The position numbers and the translations under genes were made by a program. From UBA1858 sp964636225 (lineage in GTDB: Bacteria > Pseudomonadota > Gammaproteobacteria > UBA4575), in contig CAZWQM010000008.1 of assembly GCA_964636225.1 (NCBI GenBank), forward strand, positions 10,675-74,674: a stretch of 64,000 nucleotides of DNA, read 5' to 3'. The notes under the pieces were generated by a model that saw nothing but the letters and a program-made list of their open reading frames with translations, made no database searches and was not told the DNA's origin. Shown here one piece after another: positions 44,354-53,076 of this stretch (the stretch's first letter is position 1; each line of letters opens with the position of its first letter).

Positions 44354-45177
44354 ACGTTAACACTCCCCTCAAAACTGAATTCTGTCGGCCCGGTCATTAA
44401 CAGGCACCCATTGTTATCACTGTGGATTTCCAGCGTGCCACCAGGCATGCTGATCTGTACGGTTTCATCCACCTTATTTTTCTGTTGAGCGACAGCGGCG
44501 GCGGCACAAGCCCCTGAACCGCTTGCCATTGTTTCGCCAGCCCCTCGCTCAAAAATCCGTTGTTTAATATTTTGCCGGTTTATCACCTGCACAAATTGAA
44601 CATTGGTCCGTTTGGGAAATCTCTCGTCGATCTCAAGACGACTTCCAATTTCTTTTACGTCAGCACTATCCACATCATCAACAAATATAACCGCATGCGG
44701 ATTTCCCATAGAGACAACAGAAAATTCTATTTGCTTGCCATGCATTTCAAATAAGTAACTATTGTTTTCGCTGCGTTCACTAAATGGAATTTTTTCTGAC
44801 AAAAATTCAGGCGCTCCCATCTCTACGGTTACATTGACATCATCACGAACATGTAGCGTAAACACACCTGCCAACGTCTCGACTCTAATCACTTGTTTGT
44901 CAGTTAAGCCAATCCTTCTTACGAACTGAGCAAAACAACGCGCACCATTACCACACTGCTCAACTTCACTTCCGTCACTATTAAATATTCGGTAACGAAA
45001 ATCAACATCTTCCTTAACGGGTGATTGCACAATTAATACCTGGTCGCAACCAATACCAAATTTTCTATGAGATAAATGACGAATATTCTCGGCACTTAGA
45101 TTGAAATTTTGACTGATTCCATCCAGCAAAACAAAGTCATTACCCAGGCCGTGCATTTTTACAAATTTAAGATTCAT
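44350..45177 (-). CDS. dapF: Diaminopimelate epimerase with Ser in place of one catalytic Cys
   Basis: The 275-residue protein interconverts LL- and meso-diaminopimelate, used for lysine and peptidoglycan. The first catalytic cysteine, C75, is in EQCGNGARC. The second is normally Cys in the motif ACGSGACA; here the codon at 44521-44523 reads AGC, giving S219 in MASGSGACA. All surrounding motifs (GNDFVLLD, MGNPHAVIFVDD, RGAGET) are intact. Loss of this Cys usually abolishes epimerisation, so either a base difference or error is present or activity is altered. It lies with lysA in the lptM-lysA-dapF block. Confidence 0.93.
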   Translation of the reverse strand: MNLKFVKMHGLGNDFVLLDGISQNFNLSAENIRHLSHRKFGIGCDQVLIVQSPVKEDVDFRYRIFNSDGSEVEQCGNGARCFAQFVRRIGLTDKQVIRVETLAGVFTLHVRDDVNVTVEMGAPEFLSEKIPFSERSENNSYLFEMHGKQIEFSVVSMGNPHAVIFVDDVDSADVKEIGSRLEIDERFPKRTNVQFVQVINRQNIKQRIFERGAGETMASGSGACAAAAVAQQKNKVDETVQISMPGGTLEIHSDNNGCLLMTGPTEFSFEGSVNV

Positions 45178-45218
45178 TGTGTAAGCCGTGAGTTATTGCG
45201 TTTATTTGAGTCGCTTTA

Positions 45219-45635
45219 TTACTTGGTGTTTCGATTTAAACCCAAACGAATCATTTCTTTATAAATACACCGATCCATGACCATTGAAACACCCGCCTGA
45301 TGTGCTTTTTTTTGCGCATTTAAATTTATTATACCTTCCTGGAGCCAGATTTTATTAATCCCAAGCTTTATACAGGATTCTACAATCTCAGGCACATACC
45401 CCGATGCGCGAAACACATTAACAAGATCGACTTTAAAAGGGATATCTTCCAATGACTTATACGCCTGTTGCCCCAGAATTTTTTCTGCCCCGGGACGCAC
45501 TGGAACAATGGTATAGGAAAACTCCTGCAAATATTTTGAAACCCGGTGACTGGGTCGATCCGGTTTGGGCGACAAACCTACCACTGCCACAGTATGGACA
45601 TTTGTCAGCAACTCAATAATCACATCATCTTTCAT
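45219..45635 (-). CDS. CoA-binding domain protein (YccU-like)
   Basis: The 138-residue protein is a single CoA-binding Rossmann domain: VAVVGLSPKPDRPSHRVSKYL near the N-terminus and GINKIWLQEGIIN later, ending in MDRCIYKEMIRL. The family resembles the N-domain of acyl-CoA synthetases but has no ligase part. Its role is unknown. It sits between lysA and dapF, an insertion into the usual lysA-dapF pair. Confidence 0.88.
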   Translation of the reverse strand: MKDDVIIELLTNVHTVAVVGLSPKPDRPSHRVSKYLQEFSYTIVPVRPGAEKILGQQAYKSLEDIPFKVDLVNVFRASGYVPEIVESCIKLGINKIWLQEGIINLNAQKKAHQAGVSMVMDRCIYKEMIRLGLNRNTK

Positions 45636-45670
45636 AGCATTAACCTTCTATAAGCTGCTTAGGCAGAGTG

Positions 45671-46936
45671 TTAACTGATTGGCAATAAAATTTCATTTTG
45701 CCATAGCTCATCCAGGGCGTCCCGACGTCGAATCAGATGAACATTTTCACCCTCCACCATCAGCTCACATGGTCGCTGACGTGAATTATAATTACTTGCC
45801 ATACTCATCGCATAAGCGCCTGCCGACATCACTGCCAGCAAGTCTCCAGACCGTAACTCTTTCATACTTCTTTGCTTTGCAAAAAAATCACCGCTTTCAC
45901 ACACAGGGCCGACAACATCATACACTTTTTCTGCGCGATCAGAATTTAGTGTAACGGGCATGATCGTGTGCCATGCCTGATACAGAGCAGGCCTAAGCAA
46001 ATCATTCATCGCAGCATCTACCAATGCAAACTCATTAATCTTTATATCTTTGATATATTCCACACGTGTAATCAACGCTCCTGCATTGGCCACAATGGAG
46101 CGGCCGGGCTCCAAAACCAACTGATACCCTTTATTGGCAAACAAAGGCGTTATTACTTCTGCGTATTGGCTATACGCAGGAGGTTTCTCCTGATTATAAG
46201 TAATTCCAAAACCACCACCCAGGTCGATATGTTTTAGCTTTATACCTAACTGTTCTAACTTTTCGACAAATTCAAAAACATGCTTGGCCGCCTCAATGTA
46301 AGGCTGAGTCTCGATGATCTGGGAACCAATATGACAATCCACACCCACAGGTTTTACCCAAGGATGATTTTTTATTTTTTCATACAGAGGAAGCGCACGT
46401 TCACTGGCGATACCGAATTTGCTTTGTTTTAGGCCAGTAGATATATAAGGGTGTGTATTCGGATCCACGTCAGGATTTATTCTGAGTGACACATGGGCCA
46501 TCATTTGCATATCGGTCGCAATATCACAAATACGCCCAAGCTCATACACGGATTCCACATTGATACAGCCTATTTGGCAATGAATCGCTTTGCGTATTTC
46601 ATCTTCTCTTTTTGCCACACCTGAAAACATCACTTTTGCCGGATCACCCCCTGCCACAAGCACACGTTCAAGCTCGCCCAAGGAAACAATATCAAAGCCC
46701 GCCCCCCAATCGGCCAGCATTTGCAGAATGGCAATATTGGAATTAGCTTTAACGGCGTAGCAAGGCTGAAAATCCACATTGGAAAATGCGCTGCACAATT
46801 CTACCCAGCGGGAAATTAGTGCTGCTTTTGAATACACATAAAGCGGAGTGCCATACTCCAATGCCAGTTGTGCAATATCGACCTGTTCAACAAATAATTT
46901 GTCGAATTGATATTCAAAATTAGGAAAATGATTCAC
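45671..46936 (-). CDS. lysA: Diaminopimelate decarboxylase
   Basis: The 421-residue PLP enzyme makes lysine from meso-diaminopimelate, the last step after DapF. The PLP lysine is K63 in YAVKANSN; HIDLGGGFGI binds phosphate; the active-site cysteine region is GPVCESGDFF. Length is standard. It lies 45 bases after the small lptM gene. Confidence 0.95.
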   Translation of the reverse strand: MNHFPNFEYQFDKLFVEQVDIAQLALEYGTPLYVYSKAALISRWVELCSAFSNVDFQPCYAVKANSNIAILQMLADWGAGFDIVSLGELERVLVAGGDPAKVMFSGVAKREDEIRKAIHCQIGCINVESVYELGRICDIATDMQMMAHVSLRINPDVDPNTHPYISTGLKQSKFGIASERALPLYEKIKNHPWVKPVGVDCHIGSQIIETQPYIEAAKHVFEFVEKLEQLGIKLKHIDLGGGFGITYNQEKPPAYSQYAEVITPLFANKGYQLVLEPGRSIVANAGALITRVEYIKDIKINEFALVDAAMNDLLRPALYQAWHTIMPVTLNSDRAEKVYDVVGPVCESGDFFAKQRSMKELRSGDLLAVMSAGAYAMSMASNYNSRQRPCELMVEGENVHLIRRRDALDELWQNEILLPIS

Positions 46937-46981
46937 GATAGAGCCCGCGTTATGAACGATATTTAGAAAAGAAAAACCAAT

Positions 46982-47149
46982 TTATTGTTTTTCTTTGTCT
47001 TCGGCTTCGCCGGTTTCAGCTTGTTGTTCAGCAGCGACTTGTTCAGAGGATTGCTGTTCAGGCGGATGATATAAATCGCCATACTGGCCACATGCACTCA
47101 CCAATATAGTGCATGCTAGCAATAACAACGTTTGAATGATTTGATTCAA
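46982..47149 (-). CDS. lptM: Small lipoprotein LptM (LppL/YifL)
   Basis: The 55-residue protein has a lipoprotein signal (IIQTLLLLACTILVSAC with C20) followed by the family signature CGQYGDLYHPP, like CGQKGPLY in E. coli LptM. The rest is Gln/Glu-rich. LptM helps mature the LptD/E lipopolysaccharide translocon. The start is a TTG at 47149 behind TAGGTAG; no ATG is in frame. It is just before lysA, as in Pseudomonas lppL-lysA-dapF. Confidence 0.87.
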   Translation of the reverse strand: MNQIIQTLLLLACTILVSACGQYGDLYHPPEQQSSEQVAAEQQAETGEAEDKEKQ

Positions 47150-47190
47150 TATAACTACCTACAGTTTTTCAACATATTCATCAGCGAGTA

Positions 47191-47218
47191 ATTATAACGA
47201 TGTATGCACTGATATAAT
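47191..47218. promoter_or_regulatory. Divergent -10-like elements between lptM and the esterase gene
   Basis: TATAAT is at 47213-47218 on the plus strand, 26 bases before the esterase ATG, and TATAAT on the minus strand is at 47191-47196, 42 bases before the lptM start. Neither has a good -35 match, so these are weak predictions for the two divergent units. Confidence 0.4.
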
Positions 47219-47243
47219 ATAGCGACTTAACAATTGAAATCTT

Positions 47244-47909
47244 ATGAAATCTTTAGATTACCTGGAAAAAATCCATGGTCGCAATCCGGATGCCGCCATT
47301 ATCTGGTTGCATGGCCTGGGTGCCGATGGTTACGACTTCGTGCCGTTAGTGAAACAGCTTAACTTGCCTGAGGATCTTTCCATTCATTTTGTGTTCCCAC
47401 ATGCGCCGGTGCAAGCAGTCACTATTAACCAGGGAATGCATATGAATGCATGGTACGATATTTTGCAATTAAGTCTGGAGGCGGATGAAGACGACTCTGG
47501 TATTAATGCATCCATGTATGCACTGGAAGCGCTGATTCAATCCAAATTTGGGCACATGGATCCCGAGCGAATTATTTTAGCCGGCTTCTCTCAGGGCGGC
47601 GCATTGGTGCTTCATTCATTACTGCATGGCAATGTGCCGATTGGTGGCGTAATTGCATTATCGACTTATCTGCCATTGCGTCAGCAGGCAGCCGAGGCTA
47701 AAAAAGAGCGCGTGGAGAAAACGCCTATATTTATGGCACATGGCGACTACGATGATGTACTGCCAATCGCGGTTGGCAGTCTTGCTCAAAGTATACTGTT
47801 GAGTCTGGGAGCCCAGTTACAGTGGAAAAAATATCCTATGGCCCACCAAGTCTGCGATGAACAGATTAAAGACATACGTGATTGGATTGTGCAAAAACTG
47901 GTGCGCTAA
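47244..47909 (+). CDS. Carboxylesterase/phospholipase family alpha/beta hydrolase
   Basis: The 221-residue protein has the family start IIWLHGLGADGYDF (oxyanion hole), catalytic Ser S116 in GFSQGGAL, Asp in HGDYDD at about 168-171 and His H201 in MAHQVC. It belongs to the small bacterial esterase family related to acyl-protein thioesterase. The substrate is unknown. It is convergent with argH. Confidence 0.88.
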   Translation: MKSLDYLEKIHGRNPDAAIIWLHGLGADGYDFVPLVKQLNLPEDLSIHFVFPHAPVQAVTINQGMHMNAWYDILQLSLEADEDDSGINASMYALEALIQSKFGHMDPERIILAGFSQGGALVLHSLLHGNVPIGGVIALSTYLPLRQQAAEAKKERVEKTPIFMAHGDYDDVLPIAVGSLAQSILLSLGAQLQWKKYPMAHQVCDEQIKDIRDWIVQKLVR

Positions 47910-47934
47910 GAAAATATTTTAAGAAGGATTTTGT

Positions 47935-49365
47935 TTAACTCAGGTTTTTTCGCGCGAGTTTAATTTGCTTGCGTACTTGCTCAGGACTGGTTCCACCGAT
48001 GACCTTTTTAGATTCCGCTGATCCACGTGCCTGCAATACCGGGAATACATCTTCACCAATCACTGCGGAAATAGACTGGTATTGCGCAAGCTCCAGATGT
48101 GGCAATTCTTTATTTTCATCAATCGCCATGCGCACTGCACGACCTACGATTTCATGCGCATCACGAAATGCCACACCTTTCGCCACCAGATAATCAGCAA
48201 GATCGGTGGCGGTGGCATAACCCCTGTTTACCGCCTGTGCAAGATTTTCGGTTTTAAAAATAATATGAGGAACCATATCCGCATACACACGCACACTGCC
48301 TAACACAGTATCGATGGTGTCAAACAAAGGTTCTTTATCCTCCTGATTATCCTTGTTGTAAGCCAGTACCTGGGATTTCATTAAAGTCAGCAATGACATC
48401 AGGTTACCAAACACCCTGCCCGTTTTTCCCCGCACCAACTCCGGTACATCCGGGTTTTTCTTTTGCGGCATGATGGACGACCCAGTACAAAAACGATCCG
48501 GCAGTTCAATAAATTCAAATTGCTGTGAGGCCCAGAGAACCAGTTCTTCAGACATGCGTGATAAATGCATCAGTAACACTGAAGCAAACGAACAAAATTC
48601 AATGGCAAAATCACGATCGCTGACCGCATCCAATGAATTATTGGTGATGCTATCAAAGCCCAATTGCTGCGCGACATAATCCCGATCAAGTGGAAAAGGG
48701 GTTCCGGCCAAAGCTGCCGAACCCAAAGGCATTATATTCACACGCTTTTTACAGTCTTGCAGACGACCGCGATCCCGACTGAGCATTTCAAACCAGGCCA
48801 ATAAATGGTGCCCTACTGTAATGACCTGAGCCACCTGCAAGTGAGTGAACCCGGGCATTAAAGTATCTGCATGTGTTTCGGCCAAATCCAGAATCGCGTT
48901 TTGCATGCGTAGCAGTTCAGCGTCAATAAGCTCAATTTGTTCACGCACATAGAGTCGGATGTCGGTCGCCACCTGATCATTTCTGGAACGTCCCGTGTGC
49001 AATTTCTTACCCGGCTCGCCGATCTTGGCCACCAGACGGGACTCGATGTTCATATGGACATCTTCAAGGTCAATACGCCAACTAAACTCACCGGTTTCAA
49101 TTTCTGTGCGAATTTCATCCAGCGCAGTCACTATCGAATCACATTCATCCGGAGTCAACACTTTGATTTTACACAACATTCGTGCGTGCGCCTGAGAGCC
49201 GGCTATGTCCTGCGCATACATGCGTTGATCAAATGTCACAGATGCCGTAAATTCCTCGACAAATGCATCCGTCGACTCAGTGAAACGTCCACCCCAAGGT
49301 TTGCTGCCATTTTCTGCAGGTGGCTGAATACTGGTTTTTTTGTTGTTTTGAGACATAGCGGCCAA
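47935..49365 (-). CDS. argH: Argininosuccinate lyase
   Basis: The 476-residue enzyme makes arginine and fumarate. The start KPWGGRFTE is typical, and the signature loop GSSIMPQKKNPD with its catalytic Ser is intact; HTGRSRNDQVATD is another fixed motif. An ATG 9 bases inside (49356) is an alternative start. argH is divergent from the algZ-like gene, the same relation as in Pseudomonas. Confidence 0.96.
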   Translation of the reverse strand: MAAMSQNNKKTSIQPPAENGSKPWGGRFTESTDAFVEEFTASVTFDQRMYAQDIAGSQAHARMLCKIKVLTPDECDSIVTALDEIRTEIETGEFSWRIDLEDVHMNIESRLVAKIGEPGKKLHTGRSRNDQVATDIRLYVREQIELIDAELLRMQNAILDLAETHADTLMPGFTHLQVAQVITVGHHLLAWFEMLSRDRGRLQDCKKRVNIMPLGSAALAGTPFPLDRDYVAQQLGFDSITNNSLDAVSDRDFAIEFCSFASVLLMHLSRMSEELVLWASQQFEFIELPDRFCTGSSIMPQKKNPDVPELVRGKTGRVFGNLMSLLTLMKSQVLAYNKDNQEDKEPLFDTIDTVLGSVRVYADMVPHIIFKTENLAQAVNRGYATATDLADYLVAKGVAFRDAHEIVGRAVRMAIDENKELPHLELAQYQSISAVIGEDVFPVLQARGSAESKKVIGGTSPEQVRKQIKLARKNLS

Positions 49366-49445
49366 TTAATCAAATGTGGCGTGAGTATACCTAGGAATAC
49401 CGTCTTTAATAAATAAACTTGCTGCACAACTTCTGACATATATAC

Positions 49446-50529
49446 ATGGCTCAAACTCCCTCTAAAAAAACCGGCCAATGATACCAATCTGATCGATCTT
49501 GGTTTTCTGCCCGATTTTTGCGATGCCCGAGTAATTTTTCTGGTGATTTTAGGCGCGATTCTACTGGCCTTTGTTTTATCACTCTCCTCTATTCAGCCGG
49601 GTGAAGACTACTGGGTTAAGTTATCCATGATTTCGCTCTTTATAGTTTGGATCGCTTTTGGCAACATTTTAGTGCTGTGTGTAAGCCGCAGATTTTTACA
49701 CCACCTCACACCCATTGCCTCGGCTTTCTCCTGTTATGGATTAAGTTTGTTGGTCACTCTGGTGGTATCCATTCTGGCAGTGGTCACCACACCGCAGGAA
49801 ACCAACTTACTAATGCAAGGGGATTCTCTATTGCTGAACGGTTTTTTGCTTAGAAATATTGCCATCAGCGCTATCGTCAGTGCGGTGGCCTTGCGTTATT
49901 TCTATGTGCAGCATCAGTCGAAATCAAATATCCAAACCGAAGCCCGCTCAAGAATTCAGGCTCTGCAGGCAAGGATTCGCCCCCATTTTCTATTTAATAG
50001 TATGAACACTATCGCCAGCCTGACGCAGACAGATCCGGTCAAGGCGGAAAAAGCGGTGCTAGACCTGGCCGATCTATTTCGCGCTTCTTTGGGACATCAG
50101 GATAAAGTAACCCTGCGTGAAGAGCTGGATTTTACCAAGCGATACATAAATATAGAGGAACTTCGGCTGGGAGACCGTCTAAAAGTGGAATTACACTTGC
50201 AAGATAGCCTGAGTTTAAGCACACTCATACCCGCACTAATCTTGCAACCTTTGGTAGAAAATGCGATATACCATGGTGTAGAGCCGTTGACCGATGGGGG
50301 GACTGTCCGAATTGAGATCGAGAGTAACGCTCATGAACTAGAGCTTACTATGACGAATCCAAAACCGGTGGAACGTGATCTTCTTCGATCAGGCAATAAA
50401 ATGGCGCAGGATAACATTCGCCAGCGACTGCAACTTGCCTATGGAGACCAGTCCCGAATGAAAATTAGAGAGTCCGATGAAAACTATTCCGTGAGTTTTC
50501 ATATCCCTATCGAAGCACCCGCTAAATAA
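49446..50529 (+). CDS. algZ: LytS/AlgZ-type sensor histidine kinase, apparent frameshift at N-terminus
   Basis: The protein has four N-terminal membrane helices, the first beginning DARVIFLVILGAILLAF, then a His-kinase domain with the phospho-His in IRPHFLFNSMN and an ATPase with LVENAIYHGVEP. Conserved sequence (LGFLPDFCDARV) extends upstream of the first canonical start, GTG at 49543, but the frame there lacks any start. If one A is removed from the run of seven (49464-49470), the frame joins ATG at 49446 and reads MAQTPSKKPANDTNLIDLG, giving about 360 residues. It is followed by its response regulator. In Pseudomonas AlgZ/AlgR controls alginate and pili; the role here is unknown. Confidence 0.88.
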
Positions 50530-50569
50530 GAGCGTAAAACATAAGAATTCATAATAAGAGGCGTAAAAA

Positions 50570-51301
50570 ATGAAAGTTTTAATTGTGGATGATGAAGCAC
50601 CAGCACGGGACCGATTAATTCATATGGTTTCTTCCATAGATGCCATGGAAACCAGCGGGCAAGCCTCCAACGGTCTTGAAGCCGTGCGCATGGTGCAGGA
50701 CTTCCACCCGGACGTTGTATTAATGGATATCCGTATGCCGGGCATGGATGGTCTGGAAGCGGCGCGCCATTTGAGCGAAATGGATGAACCTCCTGCCATC
50801 ATCCTCACCACTGCTTACAGCGAGCACGCATTGGAAGCCTATGATGCAAATGCGGTGGATTATCTGGTTAAACCCATTCGCCAGGAAAAACTGGAAAAAT
50901 CACTTACTAAAGCGCGCAAGTTGACCAAAGCACAGATTGCGGCACTCAACAATGAAACCAATAATACTCGCCGCAGCCATATTTGCGCACGAATTCGTGG
51001 CAATCTGGAGCTGATTCCGGTAGACGAAATTGTGTACTTTCAGGCAGATCAAAAATACATTACCGTTCGCCATCTGGGTGGAGAGGTGCTGATTGAAGAT
51101 GCACTCAAGAATCTGGAAACTGAGTTTGAAGACCGCCTGATTCGTATTCATCGTAACGCGCTGGTGAGCACTAACTACATCACGGGCATGGAAAAGAACA
51201 TTGATGGTCGCTTCGTGGTTAGCTTTAAGGAAATTAACGACAAACTGGAAATAAGCCGTCGACATGTCGCGGAATTACGCAAATTCCTGAAATTTAGATA
51301 A
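50570..51301 (+). CDS. algR: LytTR response regulator (AlgR type)
   Basis: The 243-residue protein has a receiver domain with phospho-acceptor D53 (LMDIRMPGMD), acidic pair DDE at 7-9, and Lys in YLVKPIRQ, and a C-terminal LytTR DNA-binding domain (VYFQADQKYITVRH, RIHRNALVS, EISRRHVAELR). It follows the kinase gene by 40 bases and precedes hemC, matching the Pseudomonas algZ-algR-hemC order. Confidence 0.93.
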   Translation: MKVLIVDDEAPARDRLIHMVSSIDAMETSGQASNGLEAVRMVQDFHPDVVLMDIRMPGMDGLEAARHLSEMDEPPAIILTTAYSEHALEAYDANAVDYLVKPIRQEKLEKSLTKARKLTKAQIAALNNETNNTRRSHICARIRGNLELIPVDEIVYFQADQKYITVRHLGGEVLIEDALKNLETEFEDRLIRIHRNALVSTNYITGMEKNIDGRFVVSFKEINDKLEISRRHVAELRKFLKFR

Positions 51302-51335
51302 GCAAAAACAGACGTACCCACTACGTATCTGAATA

Positions 51336-52259
51336 ATGTCACGCATTCGAATAGCAACGCGTGAGAGTCAGCTCGCCTTATGGCAAGCCAATGAGGTCTC
51401 TCGTTTACTATCTGTATACCACCCGCAAATTGAAGTCGAAATTATCGGCATGACCACTGAGGGTGATCGTTTTTTACAAGCCTCTCTGGCAGCCGCCGGT
51501 GGCAAAGGATTGTTCGTCAAAGAGCTTGAACAATGTCTGCTGGACAACAAGGCTGATATTGCCGTGCACTCGATGAAAGACGTGCCTTATGAATTACCTC
51601 AATCATTACAGATACAAGCCATATTGAAACGTGAGGATCCACGTGATGCATTTGTTTCCAATCAATATCGCAATTTAAGTGAATTGCCGGAGAATGCAGT
51701 GGTCGGGACCTCCAGCACGCGCCGCGAATGTCAGATTCGTGCACAGCGTCCGGATCTGAATATTCAGCCGCTTAGAGGCAACGTCAATACGCGATTGAAA
51801 AAACTGGATGATGGCCAGTACGATGCCATCATACTGGCCAGCGCAGGCCTAAAGCGTCTCGGTTTTGCCGAACGTATTGCCGATTTAATTGAAACCGAAG
51901 TCAGTCTGCCAGCCATAGGACAAGGTGCAATTGGTATCGAATGTCGGGACAATGATGTCGTCACGCACGAGCTTCTTGCTCCTCTACATCACAAACCAAC
52001 TTCTCTGGCAGTCATGGCTGAACGCGGAGTCAGTACTGCCCTTTCGGCAAATTGTCATTTACCCATTGCGGCCCATGCCACACTATCCGCAGATTCGCTG
52101 ACATTAAATGCACTGGTCGGCCTACCCGATGGCAGCCAAATCATTCGAGCCTGCGCTTCGGGTCAAGCCGCGGAAATTCACCAGATCGTCCAGCAGTTAA
52201 TCAACGAGCTGATGCAACTGGGTGCTGCCGAACTGGTAGATTCTTTACGCGAGGAGTAA
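51336..52259 (+). CDS. hemC: Porphobilinogen deaminase
   Basis: The 307-residue enzyme polymerises four porphobilinogens to hydroxymethylbilane. It has RIATRESQLALWQA, the HSMKDVP motif and IGQGAIGIE. The dipyrromethane-cofactor Cys is in ALSANCHLPI. It starts the hemC-hemD-hemX-hemY run; the gap after it is only 6 bases. Confidence 0.96.
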   Translation: MSRIRIATRESQLALWQANEVSRLLSVYHPQIEVEIIGMTTEGDRFLQASLAAAGGKGLFVKELEQCLLDNKADIAVHSMKDVPYELPQSLQIQAILKREDPRDAFVSNQYRNLSELPENAVVGTSSTRRECQIRAQRPDLNIQPLRGNVNTRLKKLDDGQYDAIILASAGLKRLGFAERIADLIETEVSLPAIGQGAIGIECRDNDVVTHELLAPLHHKPTSLAVMAERGVSTALSANCHLPIAAHATLSADSLTLNALVGLPDGSQIIRACASGQAAEIHQIVQQLINELMQLGAAELVDSLREE

Positions 52260-52265
52260 GTACGG

Positions 52266-53063
52266 GTGGAGAAGGCGCAGCCCTTGCAAAATATTTCGAT
52301 TGTTGTGACCCGTCCACATCCTCAAAGTATAAATCTCTGTGCTGAATTGGAAGCGCTGGGCGCAAAAGCCATCTCATTTCCCTGTATGGAGATTGGCGCA
52401 TTTTCTTCTTTCAACAGTGATGAAATTTATCAGCTACTGCCGCAGTTTGATCTGATCATCTTTATAAGCACCAATGCTGTTCAATTTGGTCTTGAGGCAT
52501 TCCCTGATTTTGCAAAGCAGCTTCGTTCAAAATGCAAAATTGCTGCTGTGGGTGCTGCCACCGCCCAGACTTTGCAAAATCATGGTTTTGACCACATTGT
52601 CAGGCCCGCAGATAAATTTGATAGCGAATCTTTGCTCGCTTTGCCTGAGCTACAACAATTGAGACAAAAGTCCGTGTTGATCATCAAAGGTTTATCCGGG
52701 CGTGACATGTTGCATAAAACGCTACGATCATACGGTGCTAATGTGCATTCAATTGATGTTTATCAACGAACCTTACCTAAAATTGTCGATTTGTCCGTAC
52801 TAAACGGTAAAATTGATCTACTATTATTAACCAGCGGCGAATCAGCCAAAAATTTTCGGATACTTACTTCGGAATCAACACAAAACTCATTTTTAGAATG
52901 TCAAACAGTCGTTGGGCATGCGCGAATTGCGGAAAAAGTATCATCTCTTGGCTTCAGAAAATTGCCTATAATAGCCGCGACCCCATCTGACGCAGACATG
53001 CTGACTGCAATTCTCGAATGGGCAAGCTGCGGTATTGACACGACCCATAGCAGGAAAAATTGA
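52266..53063 (+). CDS. hemD: Uroporphyrinogen-III synthase
   Basis: The 265-residue protein closes hydroxymethylbilane to uroporphyrinogen III. Weak sequence conservation is normal in this family; visible marks are IVVTRPHPQS at the start, IFISTNAVQFGL, AAVGAATAQTL, and LLLLTSGESAKNF. Start is GTG at 52266. Position directly behind hemC confirms the call. Confidence 0.93.
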   Translation: MEKAQPLQNISIVVTRPHPQSINLCAELEALGAKAISFPCMEIGAFSSFNSDEIYQLLPQFDLIIFISTNAVQFGLEAFPDFAKQLRSKCKIAAVGAATAQTLQNHGFDHIVRPADKFDSESLLALPELQQLRQKSVLIIKGLSGRDMLHKTLRSYGANVHSIDVYQRTLPKIVDLSVLNGKIDLLLLTSGESAKNFRILTSESTQNSFLECQTVVGHARIAEKVSSLGFRKLPIIAATPSDADMLTAILEWASCGIDTTHSRKN

Positions 53064-53076
53064 ATGGAGAATAATA

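Noticed and set aside
49446..49481. Short frame MAQTPSKKTGQ as a separate peptide or leader
   Set aside because: It is only 11 codons and its start is better explained as the kinase N-terminus after a one-base frame correction.
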